The notes below the pieces were generated by a model. The model saw only the letters and a program-made list of their open reading frames with translations. It did not search any database and was not told the DNA's origin. DNA of 6,197 bases from Bacillota bacterium (GTDB lineage Bacteria; Bacillota; Bacilli; Alicyclobacillales; SLC66). Each line of letters starts with the position of its first letter. The stretch's first letter is position 1. Below, in pieces: positions 1 to 5,416 of this stretch. The translations under genes and the position numbers were made by a program. The stretch is from the NCBI GenBank assembly GCA_021797415.1, contig JAJZZT010000096.1:1-6197 (forward strand), given 5' to 3'.

Positions 1-336
1 GATGTCCTCCGCCTGCCAGTTTCCCAGGCGGACGATGACGCCGACCTGCGTGTTGTTGCCGGGAATCTGGGCCGTCGCGACCTCCCCGAACGAATCCGTT
101 CCGGTGAAGTTGTATGACGCGCCGTTCAGGCTTTGCGGCGCGTACGGCCACATCCAGAGATTCCAGCCCGCATAGTTGTTGTCAAAACGGTGATAATGCA
201 CGATGACCGTCGTGGAGTTGCCCGAGGTCTGGGCAAGCGCCGGGATGGTCGCCGCAAAAGTCATGAATGCGGCGAACACGATGGCTGCGATGGTGTGCAG
301 GATGCGCCTGAGGCGCGCCCGGTCAACAAATGACAA
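1..336 (-). CDS. Secreted pullulanase-type glycosidase, N-terminal part (signal peptide + CBM41-like domain)
   Basis: Partial gene: the first 112 codons are in the window and the rest lies beyond position 1. Read on the minus strand from a TTG at 336-334. Residues 1-35 form a Sec signal peptide: basic start (RARLRR, 6-11), hydrophobic core about 12-30, and a signal peptidase site ALA before Q36. The mature protein opens with TTVIVHYHRFDNNYAGWNLW (42-61) and continues WMWPYAP (61-67), the aromatic-rich pattern of the CBM41 / pullulanase-associated domain that binds alpha-glucans. The protein should therefore be exported and act on starch, pullulan or glycogen. The catalytic domain is not visible, so another GH13 enzyme with CBM41 is possible. 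The TTG start is chosen because it gives a complete signal peptide and sits 6 nt after GGGGGAG; the only nearby in-frame ATG (codon 25) would cut the signal peptide. A LacI-type operator lies upstream. Confidence 0.82.
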   Translation of the reverse strand, partial: MSFVDRARLRRILHTIAAIVFAAFMTFAATIPALAQTSGNSTTVIVHYHRFDNNYAGWNLWMWPYAPQSLNGASYNFTGTDSFGEVATAQIPGNNTQVGVIVRLGNWQAEDI

Positions 337-342
337 CGCTTT

Positions 343-349
343 CTCCCCC
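343..349 (-). promoter_or_regulatory. Ribosome binding site deciding the TTG start of the pullulanase-like gene
   Basis: On the minus strand GGGGGAG is followed by a 6-nt spacer and then TTG at 336-334. It is the only good Shine-Dalgarno match near the beginning of the signal peptide and supports the non-ATG start. Confidence 0.7.
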
Positions 350-374
350 TTTATCCGTCTGCCGGATTTGACCC

Positions 375-407
375 ATCCCATGTCCAAGGGGACATGGGAT
401 AAAGTCC
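375..407. repeat. Short palindromic intergenic repeat, copy 1
   Basis: ATCCCATGTCC (375-385) is followed by a 4-nt loop and its exact complement GGACATGGGAT (390-400), an 11-bp perfect hairpin. The right arm continues into the 18-mer GGACATGGGATAAAGTCC (390-407), which recurs with one substitution at 5283-5300. If transcribed, it lies in the leader of the pullulanase-like gene. There is no T-run, so it does not look like a terminator. Confidence 0.8.
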
Positions 408-428
408 ACTGCGCAGGCGATCTGATTC

Positions 429-468
429 CAGATATAGCGTTTGAGGTTTCAGTCAAACGCTATATCTG
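429..468. repeat. Perfect inverted repeat, 16-bp arms, 8-nt loop
   Basis: CAGATATAGCGTTTGA (429-444) and its exact reverse complement (453-468) flank the 8-nt loop GGTTTCAG. The arms are AT-richer than the surroundings and no T-tract follows on either strand, which argues against an intrinsic terminator. It could be a regulator-binding site or an RNA hairpin in the leader of the pullulanase-like gene. A small alternative hairpin, ATCTG-attc-CAGAT (420-433), would compete for its left arm. Confidence 0.85.
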
Positions 469-496
469 CCGGCACTCGCCTGTGAAATTTCTGTTT

Positions 497-507
497 ATCC
501 CATGTCC
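497..507 (+). repeat. Short intergenic repeat, copy 2 (half element)
   Basis: ATCCCATGTCC is identical to the left arm of the repeat at 375-385. With the preceding TTT it also matches the minus-strand reading of 390-403. The second arm is absent: TCGGAGG follows instead of a GGACATGGGAT complement, so this is a half or decayed copy. Confidence 0.65.
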
Positions 508-524
508 TCGGAGGTTACGCACCA

Positions 525-540
525 ATGCAAACGTTTGCAT
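525..540. promoter_or_regulatory. Perfect 16-bp LacI-family-type operator
   Basis: ATGCAAACGTTTGCAT is its own reverse complement. The central CG within GCAAACGTTTGC is typical of operators bound by LacI-family sugar regulators (MalR, CcpA and relatives). It lies about 190 bp upstream of the pullulanase-like start, and just downstream of the minus-strand promoter candidate at 574-602, where a repressor could block transcription. A maltodextrin-responsive regulator is the natural guess from context. The regulator gene is not in the window, and control of the divergent MFS gene cannot be excluded. Confidence 0.65.
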
Positions 541-560
541 CAACACGTATACCACGCGAC

Positions 561-667
561 TGCGGATACAGCCATCTTCAACGAGAACGCCGCGTTTGTC
601 AACCGGATGTGCGGATTATTTGCAGAACCTGTCCTCTTTTTGAACAACCTCTTGCAGAGTGCGGATA
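561..667 (+). repeat. Three direct repeats TGCGGAT(A/T), 49-50 bp apart
   Basis: TGCGGATA at 561-568, TGCGGATT at 610-617 and TGCGGATA at 660-667 start 49 and 50 bp apart, close to five helical turns, so all three face roughly the same side of the DNA. Sequence before copies 2 and 3 is also loosely alike (TTTGTCAACC, TTTGAACAACC). They might be binding sites for one regulator or remains of a duplication. Confidence 0.5.
574..602 (-). promoter_or_regulatory. Candidate sigma-A promoter for the pullulanase-like gene
   Basis: On the minus strand a perfect -35 TTGACA (602-597) is followed by a 17-nt spacer and a weak -10 GAAGAT (579-574). The start of transcription would be near 567, placing the LacI-type palindrome around +27 to +42. 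The poor -10 keeps this tentative. Confidence 0.4.
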
Positions 668-680
668 TGCAAATTATTTT
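652..680 (+). promoter_or_regulatory. Weak candidate promoter toward the MFS gene
   Basis: TTGCAG (652-657), a 17-nt spacer, then TATTTT (675-680). Both boxes are imperfect (about 7 of 12 consensus positions). TATCAT at 764-769 is an alternative -10 but has no recognisable -35. One of these should drive the MFS gene, with a leader of roughly 120-200 nt. Confidence 0.25.
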
Positions 681-790
681 GCCGGTGTCCCGCCGGGAGA
701 GCGCCTTCACATTCCTTTACAATTCCACAACATAAACAACACGGTTTCTTTAGCAAAACGGGCTATCATCAGTGTGGAAATAGAGTTTTG

Positions 791-866
791 CCCCGCGTTG
801 CGGCGGGGAGCAGCGGCTGTCCCCGCGGGTAGCCGGATGATCGTCCGGGTTCGAAGAACCGTGGAC
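791..866 (+). promoter_or_regulatory. Candidate structured 5' leader (attenuator or riboswitch-like) of the MFS gene
   Basis: A run of GC-rich hairpins ends 9 nt before the MFS ribosome binding site. A: CCCCGC (791-796) with GCGGGG (803-808). B: GGCT (815-818) with AGCC (831-834), enclosing CCC-cgc-GGG. C: CCGGA (833-837) with TCCGG (844-848). D: GTCC plus GGTTC (843-852) with GAACC plus GGAC (856-866). C and D share bases 844-848 and cannot form together, as expected of a switch; D is followed by CACTTTTAT, a weak U-run. I could not match this to a known riboswitch class. GC-rich DNA forms hairpins by chance, so the function is inference. Confidence 0.35.
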
Positions 867-875
867 CACTTTTAT

Positions 876-882
876 GAGGGGG
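876..882 (+). promoter_or_regulatory. Ribosome binding site deciding the GTG start of the MFS gene
   Basis: GAGGGGG lies 10 nt before GTG at 893-895. The GTG start leaves a short hydrophilic N-terminus before the first membrane helix, as expected. Confidence 0.6.
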
Positions 883-892
883 CCGTTTCACA

Positions 893-2299
893 GTGTCTTC
901 ATCTTCCGATGTTTTGCGCGCGTTTGATGAGAGCCGTTTGCAGAAGTTCCACTGGCGTGCGGTGCTGACGACGGGTATGGGTTTTTTTACGGATGCGTAT
1001 GATCTTTTCATTATCGGTACGGTGACGGCCATTCTCACTCCTTTATGGCATCTCTCCACCGCGCAGTTGGCCGTGCTGAACAGCACGTCTCTCGCGGCCG
1101 CCGCCCTGGGAGCGCTCGTCTTCGGGCGACTGATGGATATTCTCGGGAGACGGGCAATGTACGGCGTGGAAGTCATTTTGCTCACGCTTGGCGCGGTGCT
1201 GTCCGCGTTTGCGCCATCGTTTGCATGGCTTGTCGCGTTTCGCGCCATGGTCGGCTTCGGCGTGGGCGGCGACTATCCGAGCAGTTCAGTCATCATGAGT
1301 GAGTACTCCAACCGGAAAAACCGCGGCTTTCTGGTCACCCTGGTGTTCTCCATGCAGGGCCTCGGCCTGCTTGCCGGTCCGCTCGTCGCGTCCCTGCTGC
1401 TTTCGACCGGCATCCCGCACAGTCTCGCGTGGCGCCTCATGCTCGGGCTCGGCGCGGTCCCGGCGGCGTCCGTCATCTACTTGCGGCGGACGCTCAAGGA
1501 AACTCCCCGCTACCTGCTGGATGTGAAACAGAATGTTGCGGAAGCGGCGAGTGTGGTGGCCGATCTGACCGGCGCCGGGGAGCGAACGGAAGCCGCGACC
1601 GCGAACAGGGCCGCCGGAAATCGGTCGATGTGGACGGCGCGCAACCTCGTCCGGTTGCTTGGGACTTGTGGCAGTTGGTTCCTGATCGACGTGGCGTTTT
1701 ACGGCAACGGCGTCTCCTCGCAATTGATCCTGAAAGCCCTGCTGCCCGGCGCGCCACTCGTGCAGACTGTGCTCGTGGCGGCCGCCGTTTTTCTTGTCGC
1801 CGCGCTGCCCGGTTACTATCTGGCCGCCTTCCTTCTCGACCGGATTGGACGCAAGACGGTGCAGACGCTCGGCTTTGGCGTGATGGCCGCCGCTTATCTG
1901 GCGATTTTCCTGGTGCCCGGCGTGGTTCAGGCGCCGCTCGCCTTTCTCGCCATCTACGCCGTCAGTTATTTTTTCATCGAGTTTGGACCCAACACGACCA
2001 CCTTCGTCGTCCCCGCGGAGGTGTTTCCGACGAACATTCGCGGCACCGCGCACGGACTGTCCGCGGCGAGCGGCAAGATCGGCGCTTTCCTGGGGGCGTT
2101 CGTGCTCCCTCTGGTGCTAAAGCAGTTTGGCCTCAGCCCGACGATGGGGATGCTGGCTTTGGTTTCCGCGCTTGGCGCGGCCTTGACCGTGGTGACGCTG
2201 CCGGAGATGAAACAGCGTTCGCTGGAGGAAAATGAAGCCGCGCCGGCCAAGCAGGAGCAACAGCTCGTGGTGGCGCAGGCGGCGGGAGGTTCCCGGTAG
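893..2299 (+). CDS. MFS transporter, PHS-like (probable phosphate:H+ symporter)
   Basis: Membrane protein of 468 residues, full length for a 12-helix MFS carrier, with two six-helix halves joined by a loop at about 205-250. The first half has FFTDAYDLFIIG (31-42), GRLMDILGRR (78-87, the MFS loop motif) and GFGVGGDYPSSSVIMSE (121-137), a hallmark of the PHS family (Pho84, PiPT). Residues matching the PiPT phosphate site are all present: Y128, Q155, W262, D266 and Y270 (spacing W-x3-D-x3-Y), N367 in FGPNTTTF, and K395 in SGKIGA. The residue assignment is from memory of the PiPT structure, not an alignment. Proton-coupled uptake of phosphate is therefore the best guess; a related organic anion or sugar phosphate is possible. 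The C-terminus (440-468) is a hydrophilic, glutamine- and alanine-rich tail. It appears monocistronic: a hairpin-rich leader precedes it and a terminator follows. Confidence 0.85.
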   Translation: MSSSSDVLRAFDESRLQKFHWRAVLTTGMGFFTDAYDLFIIGTVTAILTPLWHLSTAQLAVLNSTSLAAAALGALVFGRLMDILGRRAMYGVEVILLTLGAVLSAFAPSFAWLVAFRAMVGFGVGGDYPSSSVIMSEYSNRKNRGFLVTLVFSMQGLGLLAGPLVASLLLSTGIPHSLAWRLMLGLGAVPAASVIYLRRTLKETPRYLLDVKQNVAEAASVVADLTGAGERTEAATANRAAGNRSMWTARNLVRLLGTCGSWFLIDVAFYGNGVSSQLILKALLPGAPLVQTVLVAAAVFLVAALPGYYLAAFLLDRIGRKTVQTLGFGVMAAAYLAIFLVPGVVQAPLAFLAIYAVSYFFIEFGPNTTTFVVPAEVFPTNIRGTAHGLSAASGKIGAFLGAFVLPLVLKQFGLSPTMGMLALVSALGAALTVVTLPEMKQRSLEENEAAPAKQEQQLVVAQAAGGSR

Positions 2300-2307
2300 A
2301 CGGTTCA

Positions 2308-2339
2308 ATCGCGCGACGCAAGACGCCGCGGCGATTTTT
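2308..2339 (+). terminator. Intrinsic terminator after the MFS gene
   Basis: Nine bases after the stop codon a GC-rich hairpin can form: ATCG (2308-2311) with CGAT (2332-2335), CGCG (2312-2315) with CGCG (2327-2330), and CG (2317-2318) with CG (2324-2325), closing a CAAGA loop. One bulge (G2331) and one A-C mismatch interrupt it. A five-T run (2335-2339) follows immediately. It separates the MFS gene from the ABC operon. Confidence 0.65.
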
Positions 2340-2431
2340 GCGGGCGAAATGATCTCGATCTGGGGCATTGGATGTAGTAAACTGGGGAATGCCGCATATT
2401 CCGAATAGATTTTCCACGCCGCGGCGCGACG

Positions 2432-2463
2432 CCCATTCCATGTCTCCGGGGACATGGAATGGG
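2432..2463. repeat. Short palindromic intergenic repeat, copy 3
   Basis: CCCATTCCATGTC (2432-2444), a 6-nt loop, then the exact complement GACATGGAATGGG (2451-2463): a 13-bp perfect hairpin. It shares the CCATGTC...GGGGACATGG core with copy 1 but has a different outer arm, in which both sides have changed together. The first possible ATG of the downstream ABC gene (2454) lies inside its right arm. Confidence 0.75.
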
Positions 2464-2493
2464 ATCTGTTGCGCGGATTTTCCAATATGGTAC

Positions 2494-2499
2494 GGGGAG
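2494..2499 (+). promoter_or_regulatory. Ribosome binding site of the ABC transporter gene
   Basis: GGGGAG is the only good Shine-Dalgarno match in this stretch. It is 2 nt before ATG 2502 (short) and 8 nt before TTG 2508 (ideal). It does not suit ATG 2454 or ATG 2487, neither of which has a well-placed site of its own. Confidence 0.45.
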
Positions 2500-2501
2500 A
2501 G

Positions 2502-4697
2502 ATGAGGTTGCCGTTGTTGGAGGAACTTCCGGGGGCAATCAGGTTGGACGACGCGGCCGGGGTACGGATGAGCGTCTCGACCGACTTGAATGAAAGCGGT
2601 TTTATCGAGCCGCGGTGGATCGTCCTCGATGATGCGGGAGTGTCGTGTTACGCACCGGACGGCAGGTGCGTCGAGCGCGTAACGCGCCCGCAACTGCAGG
2701 CTGCAAAGCTTGACAATGGCGTCGGCGGCGGGAAGTTGATCCTCGAGACCACCGATGGCCCGCTGCTTTTCGCGTGTTATTCCGCCGCGCTCGGGCGCAA
2801 GTTCGGCCATGTGGCGCAGGCGCTCAACTGTTTTGCGCAGGATGAGCCGTTGCCGGAACCGTCGGCGCAGGACATCCCGCGGCACTGCAAGCGCTGTGGC
2901 GGGCATCTGCAAGAGGGGACGGACGTGTGTCCGGTGTGCGTGGACAGAAAGCGCGTTCTGAGCCGGATTGTCGCGTACGCCAAACCGTACAAGAGGCAGA
3001 TGGCGGCGGCCGGGGGTGCGCTGATCGCCGCCACGCTGGTCGACCTGGCGCCGCCTTATCTCATCAAGCTGATCGTGGACACGGTTTTGCAGCCGCATTC
3101 CATCGCCGGCGCACTCATCTGGCTCGTCCTGTCGCTGTTCGCCGTGAGCCTTGTACGCATGGTGCTGCAGACCGTGCGCGGGTACCTCGCCGTGACCATC
3201 GGCAGCCGGATGATGGGCGACATCCGGCGGGACGTGTACCATTCGCTGATGCGCCAATCGATGGCTTTTTTCGATCGGCGCCAGACGACGCAGTTCATTT
3301 CACGCGTGAACGGAGACGCGGACGCGATGCGCCAGTTTCTCACGGACGGCATTATTTATCTGGCCGGCCAGGTGCTCACCATCGTCGCCATCTTCATCGT
3401 GATGCTGCGGCTGAACGCCATGCTCGCGCTGCTGGCGTTTTTGACAACGCCTGTCGTGCTCATTGCTTCGACGCTCATCTGGCCGTTCATGCGCAATCTC
3501 TGGTATGGCCAGTGGCGTGCGGTCCTGCGGATCAACAGCCTTGTCGGGGATTCGTTGCAGGGCATCCGGGTGGTTAAGGCGTTCGGCCAGGAAACGGTCG
3601 AAGTGGAACGGTTCGGACTGGCCAACCGGGATCTCGTGGCGCAGACGGTCCGCATGAACGGCTACTGGCAGGGCGTGTTTCCGGCTTTCGCCTTCCTGAC
3701 GGGAATCGGCGGACTGTTTGTCTGGTACTACGGCGGCCAGTCCGTGCTGCACGACCGCATGAGTATCGGAACGCTGATTGCGTTCAACGCGTACCTCGCC
3801 ATGTTTCTCGGCCCGCTTCAATGGTTCAGCCAATTGTCCAACTGGATCAGCAACGCCATGGCGGCGGCCGACCGGGTGTTTGAGATCATTGACGCCAGAC
3901 CTGACGTTCCGGAGGCCGAACGCACCGTGCCGCTGCCGCGGATTGCCGGGCGCGTGACGATGCGCGATGTGACGTTTGGCTATGAAGCGCACCGGCCTGT
4001 ACTGCAGGATATCGATCTGGATGTGTCGGCGGGCGAGATGATCGGTTTTGTCGGCCACTCGGGTGCAGGAAAATCGACCATGATCAACTTGATCTGCCGC
4101 TTTTACGACCCCGACCGCGGCAGTGTGGAGGTGGACGGGATCAACCTGCGCGGTGTGCCGCAGGAAGACCTGCACAGGCAGATCGGCGTGGTGCTGCAGG
4201 AGACTTTTCTGTTTGACGGGACCGTCGCGGAAAATATCGCGTACGCGAAACCGGACGCATCGACCGATGAGATCATCCGGGCTGCGAAGATTGCCAATGC
4301 GCATGACTTCATCCTGAACATGCCCGACGGCTATGACACGCGGGTGGGGGAACGGGGACACCGCCTGTCCGGCGGGGAAAAACAGCGGATCGCCATCGCT
4401 CGCGCTGTCCTGCACGATCCTCGCATCCTCATTCTGGATGAGGCCACAGCATCGCTCGATACGCAGACAGAAAGCCAGATCCAGGAAGCCCTGGCGCGCC
4501 TCGTGAAAGGCAGGACAACGTTCGCGGTGGCTCACCGCCTGTCCACATTGCGCAATGCGGACCGGCTTGTGGTGATCCAGAAAGGGCGGATCGTCGAATC
4601 GGGCAGCCATGAAGAGCTGTTGCGTTCGCAGGGTGTGTATCACGGGCTTGTGCAGGCGCAGCGGGAGCTTTCCCGCATCAAGGGGGTGGACGGATGA
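2502..4697 (+). CDS. ABC exporter half-transporter with N-terminal zinc-ribbon extension (cyanophycin-associated type)
   Basis: From ATG 2502 the protein has 731 residues, about 150 more than a usual exporter half-transporter of 570-600. The N-terminal part (about 1-115) looks beta-rich with a closing helix; residues 129-146 are a zinc ribbon, CxxC-x10-CxxC. A six-helix exporter membrane domain follows (about 165-455), then a complete nucleotide-binding domain: A-loop Y494, Walker A GHSGAGKST (518-526), Q-loop Q566, signature LSGGEKQR (622-629), Walker B ILILDE (642-647) and switch histidine H678. It should be active as a homodimer, since both ATP-site halves are intact; the substrate is unknown. 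The next gene, DUF1854, overlaps by 4 bp, a pairing known for the 'cyanophycin metabolism-associated' ABC transporter. Start uncertain: an in-frame ATG at 2454 (747 residues) lies inside a repeat hairpin, and TTG 2508 has the best ribosome-site spacing. Confidence 0.87.
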   Translation: MRLPLLEELPGAIRLDDAAGVRMSVSTDLNESGFIEPRWIVLDDAGVSCYAPDGRCVERVTRPQLQAAKLDNGVGGGKLILETTDGPLLFACYSAALGRKFGHVAQALNCFAQDEPLPEPSAQDIPRHCKRCGGHLQEGTDVCPVCVDRKRVLSRIVAYAKPYKRQMAAAGGALIAATLVDLAPPYLIKLIVDTVLQPHSIAGALIWLVLSLFAVSLVRMVLQTVRGYLAVTIGSRMMGDIRRDVYHSLMRQSMAFFDRRQTTQFISRVNGDADAMRQFLTDGIIYLAGQVLTIVAIFIVMLRLNAMLALLAFLTTPVVLIASTLIWPFMRNLWYGQWRAVLRINSLVGDSLQGIRVVKAFGQETVEVERFGLANRDLVAQTVRMNGYWQGVFPAFAFLTGIGGLFVWYYGGQSVLHDRMSIGTLIAFNAYLAMFLGPLQWFSQLSNWISNAMAAADRVFEIIDARPDVPEAERTVPLPRIAGRVTMRDVTFGYEAHRPVLQDIDLDVSAGEMIGFVGHSGAGKSTMINLICRFYDPDRGSVEVDGINLRGVPQEDLHRQIGVVLQETFLFDGTVAENIAYAKPDASTDEIIRAAKIANAHDFILNMPDGYDTRVGERGHRLSGGEKQRIAIARAVLHDPRILILDEATASLDTQTESQIQEALARLVKGRTTFAVAHRLSTLRNADRLVVIQKGRIVESGSHEELLRSQGVYHGLVQAQRELSRIKGVDG
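4681..4689 (+). promoter_or_regulatory. Ribosome binding site of the DUF1854 gene
   Basis: AGGGGGTGG lies within the last codons of the ABC gene, just before ATG 4694 (7 nt from the AGGGGG core). Together with the ATGA stop/start overlap it indicates coupled translation of the two proteins. Confidence 0.6.
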
Positions 4698-5248
4698 CAG
4701 AAGAAAACCGGGAACCTGCGCCTGAGAAGCGCTGGCAGGACGAGGGCGCGGACGGCGATTTCGCGCAGTGGCGAGTGCTTGATCCGGCGTCCGTGACGTT
4801 CTGGCGCCGTCCGGGGGGAGTTCTTTCGGCGCTTGTCGACGGCGCCGAGCATGTGCAGGTGAACTTGTTGCGCGCCTTTCCTCTCACGCGCCCGACAGAA
4901 TTCATCGCGCTGCGCGACGGAGAAGGCAAGGAGATCGGCGTGCTCTCCCGCCTCTCCGACCTGGACGAAGCGAGTAGGGACGAGGCGCAACGCGATCTTC
5001 GGTTGCGCTACCACGTGCCTGTCGTGACAAAGATTGTTCGCATCGTCCGGGATCCGTCGTCATGGAGATGGGAGGTCGAGACGGACCGCGGACCGCTTCG
5101 CCTGGTGTTGCCCAATCTGCATGAACACCTGCGGCCTGCCGGAGATGGACGCCACATGCTCACCGATGTGGGTGGGCGCCGTTGCGAGCTTCCTGCGGAG
5201 AGCCAGCTTGATCCTCACAGCCGGAGGCAGTTGCGCAAAGTATTTTGA
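4694..5248 (+). CDS. DUF1854 family protein, partner of the ABC exporter
   Basis: A soluble protein of 184 residues without signal peptide or membrane segment. After a charged N-terminus (1-25), the DUF1854 pattern is clear at the C-terminal end: WRWEVETDRGPLRLVLPNLH (124-143), then RPAGDGRHMLTDVGGRRCELP (147-167) and LDPHSRRQLRKVF (172-184). The family has no established biochemical role; in several bacteria it is encoded beside an ABC exporter of the type seen here and is named 'cyanophycin metabolism-associated' by neighbourhood. No cyanophycin synthetase or cyanophycinase gene is in this window. The 4-bp overlap with the ABC gene suggests stoichiometric production and a physical or functional partnership, for example as a cytoplasmic accessory subunit; that is inference. 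No clear terminator follows. Confidence 0.85.
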   Translation: MTEENREPAPEKRWQDEGADGDFAQWRVLDPASVTFWRRPGGVLSALVDGAEHVQVNLLRAFPLTRPTEFIALRDGEGKEIGVLSRLSDLDEASRDEAQRDLRLRYHVPVVTKIVRIVRDPSSWRWEVETDRGPLRLVLPNLHEHLRPAGDGRHMLTDVGGRRCELPAESQLDPHSRRQLRKVF

Positions 5249-5282
5249 GCAGTCCGTTCCAAAAGGCGGCGGGATCCTCGGT

Positions 5283-5300
5283 GGACATGGGCTAAAGTCC
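5283..5300 (+). repeat. Short intergenic repeat, copy 4
   Basis: GGACATGGGCTAAAGTCC differs from 390-407 at a single base (C for A at 5292). Its ends GGAC and GTCC are complementary. It is followed by CTTGGGGATGTGCGAT (5301-5316), which resembles the CCTTGGACATGGGAT that follows the reverse-complemented unit in copy 1, so the core may have inverted relative to its flank. Confidence 0.7.
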
Positions 5301-5339
5301 CTTGGGGATGTGCGATCCAATTGCTCTTGCCCATGAGAC

Positions 5340-5411
5340 TCGTATGATCGTCTTCTTCCGATCTCCTGACGAACATGAAAATCCGGGTTGATCAGGAAGA
5401 CGATCATGCGA
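5340..5411. repeat. Inverted repeat, 16-bp arms, 40-nt spacer
   Basis: TCGTATGATCGTCTTC (5340-5355) pairs with GAAGACGATCATGCGA (5396-5411), all Watson-Crick apart from one T-G. Within the spacer CCTGA (5365-5369) can pair with TCAGG (5392-5396) and extend the stem with a bulge. As RNA this would be a stable long hairpin. No T-run follows. Confidence 0.7.
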
Positions 5412-5416
5412 CGGTA

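Larger units (their letters stand above)
337..892. other. Regulatory intergenic region between divergent genes
   Basis: These 556 bases lie between the divergently transcribed pullulanase-like and MFS genes. I find no convincing protein gene: the open frames start inside repeats, overlap one another in different frames and have no family-like composition. The region holds signals listed separately: two copies of an ATCCCATGTCC repeat, a long inverted repeat at 429-468, a LacI-type palindrome at 525-540, three spaced TGCGGAT repeats from 561 to 667, a minus-strand promoter candidate near 574-602, and a GC-rich hairpin cluster at 791-866 directly ahead of the MFS ribosome binding site. Confidence 0.75.

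Noticed and set aside
429..468. Reading the inverted repeat as a promoter (TTGACT/TTGAGG with TATATC)
   Set aside because: The boxes are only 14 bp apart on both strands, too close for sigma-A recognition; the resemblance follows from the symmetry.
203..643. 146-codon plus-strand open frame
   Set aside because: It is antisense to the clearly coding pullulanase-like gene and then runs through three repeats and palindromes.
667..682. Second LacI-type operator (ATGCAAA-ttat-TTTGC)
   Set aside because: The half-sites are 2 bp further apart than in the 525-540 palindrome and lack the central CG, so binding by the same regulator is doubtful.
843..870. tRNA-like fragment (GGTTCGAA)
   Set aside because: The T-loop-like string belongs to a simple hairpin; no acceptor stem, anticodon arm or CCA-like end is present.
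525..968. 147-codon plus-strand open frame across the divergent intergenic region
   Set aside because: It starts inside the perfect operator palindrome, has no ribosome binding site, shows no protein-like pattern and overlaps the MFS gene in another frame.
2133..3257. 374-codon minus-strand open frame, and another of 447 codons at 3300-4643
   Set aside because: Long antisense frames are common in GC-rich genes. Both are histidine/arginine-rich mirror frames of the MFS and ABC genes, without domain patterns.
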